DNA of 8,483 nucleotides from NCBI GenBank assembly GCA_024511045.1, contig JANEMG010000084.1, positions 1-8,483 of the forward strand, given 5' to 3'. The notes beneath the pieces are model-generated. The model was not told the origin of the DNA. It was given only the letters and a program-made list of their open reading frames with translations, and did no database searches. The position numbers and the translations under genes are program-made. The DNA comes from Gammaproteobacteria bacterium (GTDB lineage Bacteria > Pseudomonadota > Gammaproteobacteria > Methylococcales > Methylomonadaceae). Below are positions 1 to 6,791 of this stretch, one piece after another. Positions within the stretch are counted from its first letter, which is position 1. Each line of letters begins with the position of its first letter.

Positions 1-81
1 GTTCTATTGAGGTGTGATTTGGATTTCAAGTTCCCAATATTATACCTCTTTAGAGCGCACTATTCATTTACAATCAACAAG

Positions 82-510
82 TTATTCTGTTTTTCTGAAC
101 TCCGAAACTTTAGTACCAATATATGGCTGGCCTTTCTGGGGTATCAGTAAATCTACCTTCTCACCCACCTGCAGATTCTGTAATGCACCGACCGGCATCT
201 GTATGAACTCCACTTCAACGCTCTCCGGGACAGAAGCGGGCTTTTCCTGTCGTGGTATGGATTTCCACAGCTGCCTTGGTTCTTTCCGGGAAAGTTCTGA
301 AGCTGGTTTCTGGATCGTTGCAGTTTTTGTCCGGGCGTTGGGGCTATTGTTTTTTACGCCTGTATTTTTGACCAATCCGCCTGGTGCCAGATCGCTGCTG
401 TCAGTTGCCCCTCTTTCAGGGGCAGATTGCTGCTGGTGTGGCGGGACCAGGAAAAAAATGGCAGCAATGGCAGCGAATACGATGGCAAGCCGGAAAAAAT
501 TCTTGTTCAT
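82..510 (-). CDS. Hypothetical membrane-anchored or secreted protein, 142 aa
   Basis: I do not recognise this gene. From the ATG at 510 it would encode 142 residues. The N-terminus (MNKNFF then a run rich in A, I, F and V, about residues 6-21) looks like a signal anchor or uncleaved signal peptide. A low-complexity linker rich in S, P, K, Q and T follows (about 22-95). The last 40 or so residues look folded, with a pattern 'VGEKVDLLIPQKGQPYIGT' (hydrophobic strand, L-x-I-P, polar turn, G-T) resembling small beta domains of exported proteins. An in-frame TTG at 555 would add 15 polar residues before the hydrophobic segment. I prefer the ATG because it puts the hydrophobic stretch at the N-terminus, although neither start has a good Shine-Dalgarno. 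It ends abruptly after the beta motif and could be a shortened relative of a longer protein. The residue mix is more natural than that of the antisense frame (14-571), which is rich in Cys, Trp and Phe. Confidence 0.5.
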   Translation of the reverse strand: MNKNFFRLAIVFAAIAAIFFLVPPHQQQSAPERGATDSSDLAPGGLVKNTGVKNNSPNARTKTATIQKPASELSRKEPRQLWKSIPRQEKPASVPESVEVEFIQMPVGALQNLQVGEKVDLLIPQKGQPYIGTKVSEFRKTE

Positions 511-992
511 ATTCAATTGTGATAATTTTGCAATGGGATTTGACTGGTCCCTCAAAACCGGATGTTTTTGAAGAATTGTGTGAAAACGAATTTCTTAATT
601 TTGGGTTGAGCTTAAATTTACAACATTAAGCTGATATTATAGGAGATCATGAATTAAGAGCCGCTTAAGTGTGACGCATGAACACAGAATAGACACGGCA
701 TAGTGTTTTTTTATAGATAGAGCTCACAAAATCAATAATGGGAAAGCTTGAATACAGCGTCAATAAACACTTGTCCAGCGTTGTGTATGCCCAGCAAAAA
801 ACGGTGAATACGATTGGTTTTTTTATTTATGGTCAATTGGCTGTATGATGTTTTTTCGCCATGATTTTAACCCGATGTCGAGACTCGCTCGATGAAAGAA
901 GAACCCGCCGTTCATGCAGCCAGGGCATTTTTCTGCTTTGAAAAAACGGCTTCTTGCATTGATACCATAAAATTTACAAGTAAAGAGAAAAT
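511..992. other. AT-rich intergenic spacer upstream of mdh
   Basis: This spacer of about 480 bp lies between the divergent hypothetical gene and mdh. It is clearly richer in A+T than the flanking genes and must hold the promoters of both. I see no tRNA, repeat array or long ORF. A weak sigma70-like candidate for mdh is TTGAAA (938-943), 17 nt, GATACC (961-966): a good -35 but a poor -10. A discontinuous inverted repeat pairs AAGAA (896-900) and GCCGTT (907-912) with AACGGCTTCTT (945-955) across a loop of about 32 nt. Several very short ORFs lie in 829-996. A Shine-Dalgarno-like AGGAG at 641-645 precedes ATG AAT TAA, which encodes only two residues. Confidence 0.5.
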
Positions 993-996
993 ATGA
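892..996 (+). CDS. Possible 34-aa upstream ORF overlapping the mdh start
   Basis: An ATG at 892 opens 34 codons (beginning MKEEPAVHAARAFF) that end in a TGA at 994-996, overlapping the mdh ATG in an ATGA quartet. A 16-codon ORF upstream (845-895, MMFFRHDFNPMSRLAR) ends in the same kind of ATGA overlap with this one. No strong Shine-Dalgarno precedes either, and the peptide resembles nothing I know. It could be a leader peptide coupling translation into mdh, but an open frame of this length arises easily by chance. Confidence 0.15.
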   Translation: MKEEPAVHAARAFFCFEKTASCIDTIKFTSKEKI

Positions 997-1979
997 AAAC
1001 GCCGATTGATATTGCTGTAACCGGGGCCGCAGGACAGATCAGCTATTCCCTGCTGTTTCGTTTGGCTGCTGGGGATTTGTTTGGCCCCGATCAGCCAATT
1101 TCGCTGCATCTGCTGGAAATCACGCCAGCTATGGATGCGTTGCAAGGTGTCGTGATGGAACTCAATGACTGCGCCTTTCCGCTGCTGCAAAGCATCAAGA
1201 CCACCGATGATCCCTATATTGCCTTCAAGAATGTCGATTATGCTTTTCTGGTTGGTGCCAGGCCCCGTGGTCCTGGTATGGGGCGCAAGGATTTATTGGA
1301 GAGCAATGCAGCAATATTCTCGGAACAGGGCAAGGCCTTGAATGCTGTTGCCAGTCGTGATGTGAAAGTACTGGTGACGGGCAATCCAGCCAATACCAAT
1401 GCCTTGATTGCCTGCAGCAATGCGCCGGATTTGGGACGCAGGAATTTTTCTGCAATGACCATGCTCGACCACAACCGGGCAATCAGTCAGCTGGCAAATA
1501 AATGTGGTGTCAGGGCGCGGGATATAAAAAACATGATCATCTGGGGGAATCATTCCGCCACCCAATATCCGGACATTCACCATGCAAAAGTGAAGGGCCA
1601 GGACGCCCTGGCCCTGGTCGATGAACAATGGTTTGTCGAAGAGTTCATTCCTTCCGTGCAACAGCGGGGTGCCGAAATCATCAAGGCAAGAGGCCTGTCC
1701 AGTGCAGCATCGGCTGCCAATGCCGCGATCGATCAGATGCGAGCCTGGGTGTCGGGTACTGAGAAGGGAGACTGGGTGAGCATGGCGGTCGTTTCCGACG
1801 GCAGTTATGGCGTGGAAGAGGGGCTGGTCTATTCTTTTCCAGTAACCGTCAACGATGGGGAGGTTTCCATAGTCGATGGCTTGGCAATCAATGACTTCAG
1901 CCAGGAAAGAATGAAGTTGACGGAAAGGGAGTTGCTGGAGGAAAGAGAGGCTGTCAGGCATCTCTTGCGCAGCTATTGA
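993..1979 (+). CDS. mdh: Malate dehydrogenase, NAD-dependent (type 2 family)
   Basis: This cytosolic enzyme interconverts malate and oxaloacetate with NAD(H). In this locus it supplies malate to MtkAB. The 328 residues match the usual length of the type 2 (cytosolic-MDH-like) branch of the LDH/MDH superfamily. The N-terminal Rossmann fold carries the nucleotide loop TGAAGQI (10-16). Glu42 at the end of the second strand is where an acidic residue favours NAD over NADP. The mobile substrate loop ARPRGPGMGRKD (89-100) carries the substrate arginines R92 and R98. TGNPANTNA (129-137) is typical of the family. The catalytic pair is D159 (in LDHNRA, with substrate-binding R162) and H187 (in WGNHSATQYPD). 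SSAASAANAAIDQ near residue 231 is also conserved. The start is an ATG with a modest AAAGAG (982-987) 5 nt upstream. The gene converges on hprA 81 bp downstream; that gap shows no hairpin with a U-tract. Confidence 0.95.
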   Translation: MKTPIDIAVTGAAGQISYSLLFRLAAGDLFGPDQPISLHLLEITPAMDALQGVVMELNDCAFPLLQSIKTTDDPYIAFKNVDYAFLVGARPRGPGMGRKDLLESNAAIFSEQGKALNAVASRDVKVLVTGNPANTNALIACSNAPDLGRRNFSAMTMLDHNRAISQLANKCGVRARDIKNMIIWGNHSATQYPDIHHAKVKGQDALALVDEQWFVEEFIPSVQQRGAEIIKARGLSSAASAANAAIDQMRAWVSGTEKGDWVSMAVVSDGSYGVEEGLVYSFPVTVNDGEVSIVDGLAINDFSQERMKLTERELLEEREAVRHLLRSY

Positions 1980-2060
1980 TGTTCTGACAAGGCAGTTCAA
2001 AGGCGTGTGGCGCCGCAGGATGGGGGGGTGTGAAGGGCAGCGACCGGATGGAAGGCAGGA

Positions 2061-3032
2061 TCAGGCCACCCTGTCCACCGGATTCTGTCCGGCGAAGAAG
2101 GCGGTGACATTGTCCAGCACCCGGTTGCCCATGGCCAGCCTGGTTTCTTCGGTTGCGCTGCCCAAGTGCGGCAGCAGCGTGACATTTTCCAGAGCAAGCA
2201 GGTCCTGATCGATGTTCGGTTCCCCTTCGTAGACATCGAGCCCGGCGCCGGCGATCCATTGCTGTTGCAGGGCCTTGATCAGGGCCCTGCTGTCGACGAC
2301 ATCACCGCGAGCCGTATTGATCAAGTGGGCTGTGGGGCGCATCAGCTTCAGGCGCCGTTCGTTGATCAGGTGTCTTGTCGCTTTTCCACCAGGGCAATGC
2401 AGGCTGACAAAGTGCGCTTCTGTCAGCAGTTCATCGATCGTATCGCAACGTTGTGCCTGCAGTTCTTCAACAATATCCTGGGCAGGTACAAAGGGGTCGC
2501 TGAACAGGATCTGCATGCCAAAACCATGGTGGGCTCTTCTGGCCACGGCCTGGGCTATACGGCCAAAGCCGATCAATCCCAGGGTTTTTCCGGAAACTTT
2601 CTGGCCCAGCTGGTGCGTTGGACTCCAGCCATGCCACTGCCGCCTGCGTATCAGACGTTCACCTTCGGCGGCCCGGCGTGCCGACATCAATAGCAGCATC
2701 ATCGTCAGATCGGCAGTACACTCGGTGAGGACTTCCGGCGTGTTGGTGACGATCAGGTTGTACTGTTTTGCTGCCTGGATGTCGATATTGTCGTAGCCCA
2801 CACCAAAATTGGCAATGATCTTCGTGCGCCTGTCGGCAACGCTGAGTACCTCGGCAGTGAATCGATCGGTGACGGTGGCAAGGATGGCGTCGTAATTCTG
2901 CAGGGCGGCTTTGAGTTCCAGGGCCGACAACGGTGTGTCCTGTTTGTTCAGTTTGACGTCATAGAGCTTGCTCAATTTTTCCTCGATTGCCGCCGGCCAC
3001 TTCCGTGTGACGAGGACTTTGGGTTTATTCAT
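2061..3032 (-). CDS. hprA: Hydroxypyruvate/glyoxylate reductase (D-2-hydroxyacid dehydrogenase family)
   Basis: By family and context this 323-aa enzyme reduces hydroxypyruvate to D-glycerate, the step after SgaA, and may also reduce glyoxylate. The outer catalytic domain carries NFGVGYDNID (75-84). The inner Rossmann domain has GLIGFGRIAQAVA (152-164), the GxGxxG loop. Asp179 (FSDPF) at the end of the second strand suggests NADH preference, an inference. Catalytic residues are R242 (NTARGDVVD), E271 (YEGEP) and H289 (LPHLGSAT), all intact. Overall it looks like the GyaR/GRHPR-type glyoxylate reductases rather than the roughly 314-aa serine-cycle HprA of Methylobacterium, so the symbol reflects inferred function and not demonstrated orthology. 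The ATG lies 11 nt after the sgaA stop. The only Shine-Dalgarno-like bases (AGG) overlap that stop, which points to co-transcription and probably translational coupling. Confidence 0.88.
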   Translation of the reverse strand: MNKPKVLVTRKWPAAIEEKLSKLYDVKLNKQDTPLSALELKAALQNYDAILATVTDRFTAEVLSVADRRTKIIANFGVGYDNIDIQAAKQYNLIVTNTPEVLTECTADLTMMLLLMSARRAAEGERLIRRRQWHGWSPTHQLGQKVSGKTLGLIGFGRIAQAVARRAHHGFGMQILFSDPFVPAQDIVEELQAQRCDTIDELLTEAHFVSLHCPGGKATRHLINERRLKLMRPTAHLINTARGDVVDSRALIKALQQQWIAGAGLDVYEGEPNIDQDLLALENVTLLPHLGSATEETRLAMGNRVLDNVTAFFAGQNPVDRVA

Positions 3033-3043
3033 CTATGCTAAAC

Positions 3044-4207
3044 CTATGCGGTTGCGCGATAGTATTCTATGGCCGCTGCAACGCCGCTGCCTGGCTGAAT
3101 ATCAAAACCATTGTCCAGCATTGCCATTTCCACACCGGCAATGGCCCCCAGCAGGGATACATCGTTCAAATCACCCATATGGCCAATGCGGAAAACTTTT
3201 CCGGCCACTTCCGACAGGCCGCCGCCCAGGGAGATATTGTATTTGTTGTAGGCGGTGCCGATGACATCACGGGCATCCTTGTCTTCAGGCACCACGACCG
3301 CTGAAACAGTATCCGATTCAAAACCGGGTTGGGCGCAAAGTTTCAGACCCCAGGCCGCTATGGCGCGGCGCGTGCCTTCAGCGAGGCGGTGGTGTCTGGC
3401 ATAGACGTTTTCCATGCCTTCTTCCAGGAGCAGATCCAGGGATTTGCGCAGCCCGTAGAGCATGGGAATGGACGGGGTATAGGGTGTGTAGCCGTCCTTG
3501 TTGCTGGCCAGCTGGTCTCTCAGGTCCAGAAAACATCTACGAGAAGTGGAGGTTTCGCAGGCTTTCAGGGCTTTTTCACTGAAAGCCACCAGTGCGGCAC
3601 CGGCCGGCAGCATGAAGCCTTTCTGTGAGCCGCTGATGGCGCCGTCGATGCCCCATTCGTCCATGCGAAAATCGAGGCTGGCGATGGAGCTTACGCCGTC
3701 GACGAACAGCAGAGCCGGATGTCTCGCGGCATCCATTGCCCTGCGAACGGCGCTGATATCGCTGGTGACGCCCGTAGCGGTTTCGTTATGGGTGGCGAGT
3801 ACAGCCTTGATCTCGTGGTCGTCGTCCTCCTGCAGGCGATTCTGCAGGTCGTCGACGGGAATGCCTTCACCCCATGGGCGTTCAACGATGATGACATCGA
3901 AATCCAGGCGTTTGGCCATTGCTGCCCACAGATGGCTGAACTGGCCAAAGCGGTAGATCAGGACTTTGTCGCCAGGATTCAGCGTGTTGGTCAGGGCGAT
4001 TTCCCAGCCGGCAGTCCCGGTAGCCGGGAAGATGAAGGTATGGCCGGTTTCTGTTCTGAAGATCTTTTTCAGGTCTTCCAGCAGAGGCTTCAACAGCTTG
4101 GGGAAAACAGGGGAGCGATGGTCTTCCATGTCGACATGCATCGCATTCATGATTGCTGCGGGGATATTTGTGGGACCGGGAACGTAGAGATGTTGACGAC
4201 CTGCCAT
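3044..4207 (-). CDS. sgaA: Serine-glyoxylate aminotransferase
   Basis: This PLP-dependent class V (fold type I) aminotransferase transfers the amino group of serine to glyoxylate, giving hydroxypyruvate and glycine. It is the entry of glyoxylate carbon into the serine cycle and feeds HprA. The 387 residues are near the usual length for the family. The N-terminal YVPGPTNIP (8-16) and MEDHRSP (27-33) are characteristic. GTAGWE (64-69) binds the cofactor phosphate, D170 (FVDGVSS) contacts the pyridine nitrogen, and K196 (SGSQKGF) is the PLP lysine. R340 (VFRIGHMGDL) is the expected carboxylate-binding arginine. The frame stays open 59 codons upstream, but the family N-terminus begins at MAGRQHLYVPGPT and an AAGAGG sits 9 nt before that ATG, so I start at 4207. 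It is the first gene of the sgaA-hprA operon and diverges from mclA. Confidence 0.95.
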   Translation of the reverse strand: MAGRQHLYVPGPTNIPAAIMNAMHVDMEDHRSPVFPKLLKPLLEDLKKIFRTETGHTFIFPATGTAGWEIALTNTLNPGDKVLIYRFGQFSHLWAAMAKRLDFDVIIVERPWGEGIPVDDLQNRLQEDDDHEIKAVLATHNETATGVTSDISAVRRAMDAARHPALLFVDGVSSIASLDFRMDEWGIDGAISGSQKGFMLPAGAALVAFSEKALKACETSTSRRCFLDLRDQLASNKDGYTPYTPSIPMLYGLRKSLDLLLEEGMENVYARHHRLAEGTRRAIAAWGLKLCAQPGFESDTVSAVVVPEDKDARDVIGTAYNKYNISLGGGLSEVAGKVFRIGHMGDLNDVSLLGAIAGVEMAMLDNGFDIQPGSGVAAAIEYYRATA

Positions 4208-4216
4208 TGTTTTCTG

Positions 4217-4222
4217 CCTCTT
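4217..4222 (-). promoter_or_regulatory. Ribosome binding site of sgaA
   Basis: On the minus strand this reads AAGAGG, 9 nt before the ATG at 4207. It supports that start against the longer in-frame extension reaching 4384, whose extra residues do not belong to the aminotransferase family. Confidence 0.6.
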
Positions 4223-4374
4223 GATGATTGACGTTCGAACGCCGTTGTCGCGGATAAAAAAACGTCCAATGATCCCATAGTTCACCATTTTCGGCAAGCC
4301 TGTATTTGCAAGGCCCAGGAGTGGGGAAATTGGCATGACAGGCTTTGCAGCGGATGAAAAATCGTAAAAAGCAA

Positions 4375-4402
4375 TTGACAGCAACAGGTCAAAAAGTAAA
4401 AA
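4375..4402 (+). promoter_or_regulatory. Candidate sigma70 promoter of mclA
   Basis: TTGACA (4375-4380) matches the -35 consensus fully. With a 16-nt spacer the -10 would be TAAAAA (4397-4402), 4 of 6 matches. The untranslated leader would be about 90 nt. An alternative -10, TATGAT at 4472-4477, lacks a good -35. The prediction is from the sequence only. Confidence 0.35.
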
Positions 4403-4500
4403 TGGCGGGTTATTTGCAGATATTCCGGGCGGCCTGCCAAGCGTCTGGATTCGTTAGGGCTGTTCCTTCAATATGATAAAAGGGCCCCAAGGACCAATCA

Positions 4501-5469
4501 ATGAGTCATACCCTATACATTGCCTCCGTACAACGTGTGCAGCGTTGCGAATTAGCCGTACCGGGTTCCAGCCCGGAAATGTTTGAGAAAGCCTTGAAGT
4601 CCGGCGTGGATTACGTTTTCCTCGATCTGGAAGATGCCGTGGCGCCGGATGACAAGCTGCAAGCCAGAAAAAACGTCATCGAAGCGATCAACGATCTGGA
4701 CTGGAAAGAACATGGCATTACCCTGTCTGTGCGCATCAACGGTCTGGATACGCAGTATATGGTGCGGGATGTCGTTGATCTGGTGGAGCAGGCGGGCACC
4801 GGACTGGATACTGTGCTGATCCCCAAAGTCGGCGTCTATGCGGATGTCTATATGGTGGAAGCCATGCTCAAGCAGTTGGAAGTGCAGCAGGGACTGAAAA
4901 ATGAAATTGGCATAGAATGCCTGATAGAGACGGCCCTGGGCATGGCCAATGTCGAAGATATCGCCAGGCAGGGTGTCGCCGGGCGTCTCGAGGCGATGCA
5001 TTTCGGTGTTGCCGATTACGCTGCCAGCAACCGGGCAAGGACCACCAATATCGGAGGGTTGAATCCCGATTATCCGGGAGATCAGTGGCATGCCGCGATC
5101 AGCCGCATGACGGTAGCCTGCCGTGCCTACGGGCTGCGGCCGATCGATGGCCCCTTTGGCGATATCCAGGATCCGGAAGGTTACCGGCAGGCGGCGAAAA
5201 GAGCGGCGGCACTTGGCTGTGAAGGCAAATGGGCAATTCACCCCAGCCAGATTGCCCTGGCCAACGAGGTATTCACACCACCGGCTGAGGAAGTCGACAA
5301 GGCGCGGCGGATTCTGGCGGCAATGGCTGAAGCCGCGGCACAGGGCAAGGGGGCGGCAGCCCTGGACGGGCGATTGATCGATGCCGCTTCCGAAAGGATG
5401 GCAAACAATGTCGTGCAGGCGGCCGAGGCCATAGCGGCAAAGCCTGGCAACAAGAAATCAGATCGCTGA
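4501..5469 (+). CDS. mclA: L-malyl-CoA lyase (HpcH/HpaI-citrate lyase family)
   Basis: The enzyme cleaves L-malyl-CoA to acetyl-CoA and glyoxylate in the cytoplasm; related enzymes also act on beta-methylmalyl-CoA. The 322 residues fit the single-domain bacterial malyl-CoA lyases of about 318-324 aa, a Mg2+-dependent TIM barrel. Visible motifs in order are AVPGSSPEMFEKA (19-31), LDLEDAVAPDDK (41-52), SVRING with R78 (76-81), LIPKVG (106-111), ECLIET with metal-binding E143 (139-144), HFGVADYAAS with metal-binding D172 (167-176), DGPFGDIQDPEGY (216-228) and KWAIHPSQI (243-251). These identify it as a CoA-ester lyase rather than HpcH aldolase. An ATG with AAGGA (4489-4493) 7 nt upstream gives a clear start. 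It precedes the malate-CoA ligase genes, which make its substrate. The last 40 residues are Ala-rich with a basic tail. Confidence 0.93.
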   Translation: MSHTLYIASVQRVQRCELAVPGSSPEMFEKALKSGVDYVFLDLEDAVAPDDKLQARKNVIEAINDLDWKEHGITLSVRINGLDTQYMVRDVVDLVEQAGTGLDTVLIPKVGVYADVYMVEAMLKQLEVQQGLKNEIGIECLIETALGMANVEDIARQGVAGRLEAMHFGVADYAASNRARTTNIGGLNPDYPGDQWHAAISRMTVACRAYGLRPIDGPFGDIQDPEGYRQAAKRAAALGCEGKWAIHPSQIALANEVFTPPAEEVDKARRILAAMAEAAAQGKGAAALDGRLIDAASERMANNVVQAAEAIAAKPGNKKSDR

Positions 5470-5480
5470 AATACCCGTTG

Positions 5481-5499
5481 GTCTCGGCGAAAACGAGAC
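5481..5499 (+). other. Perfect 6-bp stem-loop just after mclA
   Basis: GTCTCG (5481-5486) pairs perfectly with CGAGAC (5494-5499) around a 7-nt loop, GCGAAAA, beginning 11 nt after the mclA stop. The bases that follow (TGTTCCGTTGT) hold scattered T but no real U-tract, so this is a weak intrinsic terminator at best. It may protect the mclA 3' end or attenuate transcription into mtkA. Confidence 0.4.
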
Positions 5500-5542
5500 T
5501 GTTCCGTTGTCGTCGGTTAACACGATTGAAAAATTTAACTTC

Positions 5543-5566
5543 AGCCGCACCAGGATTGCTGCGGCT
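5543..5566 (+). other. Perfect 7-bp stem-loop in the mtkA leader
   Basis: AGCCGCA (5543-5549) pairs with TGCGGCT (5560-5566) around a 10-nt loop, ending 28 nt before the mtkA GTG. It is flanked by two copies of AAAAATTTAA (5529-5538 and 5576-5585), whose self-complementary AAATTT cores could extend the structure. No T-run follows, so it is not a classic terminator. A role in mRNA processing or in access to the mtkA start is inference. Confidence 0.4.
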
Positions 5567-5583
5567 CCAATGTAAAAAAATTT

Positions 5584-5590
5584 AAGGGGA
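5584..5590 (+). promoter_or_regulatory. Ribosome binding site selecting the GTG start of mtkA
   Basis: AAGGGGA lies 4 nt before the GTG at 5595. An ATG at 5590-5592 overlaps it but is in another frame. The GTG frame gives DIHEYQAKE, the standard N-terminus of SucC/MtkA proteins, which fixes the start. Confidence 0.65.
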
Positions 5591-5594
5591 TGCT

Positions 5595-6791
5595 GTGGAT
5601 ATCCATGAATATCAAGCGAAGGAGATTCTGTCGGGTTACGGTGTAAAGATAGCGGATGGCGGCTTGGCCTACAGCCCGGAACAGGCTGTGCAGCGGGCAC
5701 GGGACATCGGCGGTAATGTCTGGGTGGTCAAGGCGCAGATTCATTCCGGTGCACGAGGAAAAGCCGGGGGCATTAAAATCTGCAAGACCCACGATGAAGT
5801 GGAAGCGGCTGCCGAAGAACTGCTGGGCAAGCGACTGGTGACCCGCCAGACCGGTCCGGCGGGGAAAGTGTGCTACAGGTTGTATATCGAAGCGGGAACC
5901 AATATCGCCAGGGAACTGTATTTCTGTTTTCTGGTGGATCGGGAATCCGAACGCATCGTCATGGTTGGCTCGGCGCAGGGCGGCATGGAGATCGAGGAGC
6001 TTGCGGAAAACGATCCGCAAGCCATCACCCGAATCTATATTGAGCCGGCGGTGGGACTACAGGCTTTTCAGGCCAGGGAAATGGCCTTTGCACTGGGAAT
6101 ACCCGCATCTATGCTGAGTGCAGCGGTGAGGACCATCAAGGGCTGCTACCGGGCTTTGCGGGACAATGACGCCAGCATGCTGGAAATCAATCCGCTGGTC
6201 ATTACCGCCAGTGACGAGTTGATCGCCCTGGACGCAAAAATGGCCTTCGATGACAATGCCCTGTTTCGACAGCAGAAAATCTCCGAACTACGGGACAAGA
6301 CCCAGGAGGATCCCCGGGAAATGGCTGCTGCGGACCGCGGTTTGAGCTATGTCGGGCTGGATGGCGACATCGGCTGCATGATCAACGGTGCTGGTCTGGC
6401 CATGGCGACCATGGACATGATCAAGCTGGCGGGGGGTGAGCCGGCCAATTTTCTGGATGTCGGAGGCGGGGCTTCGCCGGAACGTACGGAAAAAGCTTTC
6501 CGTCTGGTCTTGGCCGATGAAGGCGTGAAGGCGATGCTGGTCAACATCTTTGCCGGCATCAACCGCTGCGACTGGATCGCCGAAGGGGTGGTCGAAGCGG
6601 TGAAAAAGATCGACTTGAAAATCCCCTTGATCGTGCGGCTGTCCGGAACCAATGTCGAGGAAGGGCGGAAAATCATCGCCGCCAGCGGTCTGCCGATCAT
6701 GACTGCCGATACATTGGCCGAAGCGGCCGAGAAAGCGGTGCGTGCTCGCAATGAAATGGTCGCGGCAGTTGCGGCCCAGGAGGAAAACTGA
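5595..6791 (+). CDS. mtkA: Malate-CoA ligase (malate thiokinase), beta subunit
   Basis: With MtkB this subunit makes malyl-CoA from malate, CoA and ATP, the substrate of MclA. It is a homologue of succinyl-CoA synthetase beta (SucC). The 398 residues begin at a GTG with the family N-terminus DIHEYQAKE. The ATP-grasp domain has VVKAQIHSGARGKAGG (44-59) with ATP-binding K46. Mg2+ ligands are N199 (MLEINP, 195-200) and D213 (LDAKM). The C-terminal CoA-ligase domain has NGAGLAMATMDMIK (264-277), LDVGGGAS (287-294), NIFAGINRCDWIAEG (317-331) and the substrate-loop motif RLSGTNVEEGRK (348-359). The wording GARGKAGG and AGINRCDW, together with adjacency to mclA and sgaA, favours malate over succinate, although SucCD and Mtk cannot be separated with certainty by eye. 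The stop TGA overlaps the mtkB ATG by 1 nt. Confidence 0.92.
   Translation: MDIHEYQAKEILSGYGVKIADGGLAYSPEQAVQRARDIGGNVWVVKAQIHSGARGKAGGIKICKTHDEVEAAAEELLGKRLVTRQTGPAGKVCYRLYIEAGTNIARELYFCFLVDRESERIVMVGSAQGGMEIEELAENDPQAITRIYIEPAVGLQAFQAREMAFALGIPASMLSAAVRTIKGCYRALRDNDASMLEINPLVITASDELIALDAKMAFDDNALFRQQKISELRDKTQEDPREMAAADRGLSYVGLDGDIGCMINGAGLAMATMDMIKLAGGEPANFLDVGGGASPERTEKAFRLVLADEGVKAMLVNIFAGINRCDWIAEGVVEAVKKIDLKIPLIVRLSGTNVEEGRKIIAASGLPIMTADTLAEAAEKAVRARNEMVAAVAAQEEN
6778..6783 (+). promoter_or_regulatory. Strong ribosome binding site of mtkB inside mtkA
   Basis: A near-consensus AGGAGG lies within the last codons of mtkA, 7 nt before the mtkB ATG. With the TGATG stop-start overlap it supports translational coupling and equal production of the two subunits. 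Confidence 0.75.

Larger units (their letters stand above)
4208..4500. promoter_or_regulatory. Divergent promoter region between sgaA-hprA and mclA-mtkAB
   Basis: This 293-bp A-rich region separates two divergent transcription units and must contain both promoters. For mclA the best candidate is a consensus TTGACA (4375-4380), 16 nt, TAAAAA (4397-4402). For sgaA a weak candidate on the minus strand is TTGCCG (4292-4297), 17 nt, GATCAT (4269-4274). A perfect 10-bp palindrome, CGTTCGAACG (4232-4241), lies 25-34 nt upstream of the sgaA ATG and could be an operator half or whole site. Serine-cycle genes in Methylobacterium are controlled by the LysR-type regulator QscR, but I cannot identify a convincing LysR box here and no regulator gene is in the window. 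Confidence 0.5.

Noticed and set aside
1..60. TATAAT-like box on the minus strand near the left edge (revcomp of about 37-42), possible promoter for a gene further left
   Set aside because: No matching -35 at a usable distance, and the gene it would serve is outside the window.
14..571. Long plus-strand open frame (185 codons) starting at a GTG opposite the hypothetical gene
   Set aside because: Its translation is rich in Cys, Trp, Phe and Met with no domain pattern, typical of an antisense shadow. The minus-strand frame has a sensible anchor-linker-domain layout.
641..656. AGGAG plus ATG AAT TAA, a start followed almost at once by a stop
   Set aside because: It encodes only Met-Asn. With nothing else to support a minimal regulatory ORF, it is most likely chance in AT-rich spacer.
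702..717. Hairpin-like AGACAC...GTGTTT followed by a T-run, possible terminator
   Set aside because: The stem is short and includes a G-U pair, and no plus-strand gene lies upstream to be terminated.
1293..2000. Long open frame antisense to mdh (235 codons), and similar frames opposite sgaA, mclA and mtkA
   Set aside because: They mirror the codon pattern of strongly supported genes and show no motif or ribosome binding site.
2022..2028. Run of seven G between mdh and hprA, possible phase-variable tract
   Set aside because: It lies between two convergent gene ends, outside any coding frame or promoter, so slippage would change nothing visible.
4208..4384. 59-codon in-frame extension upstream of sgaA
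   Set aside because: The family N-terminus and a Shine-Dalgarno coincide with the ATG at 4207. The extension has no aminotransferase features and would cover the promoter region.
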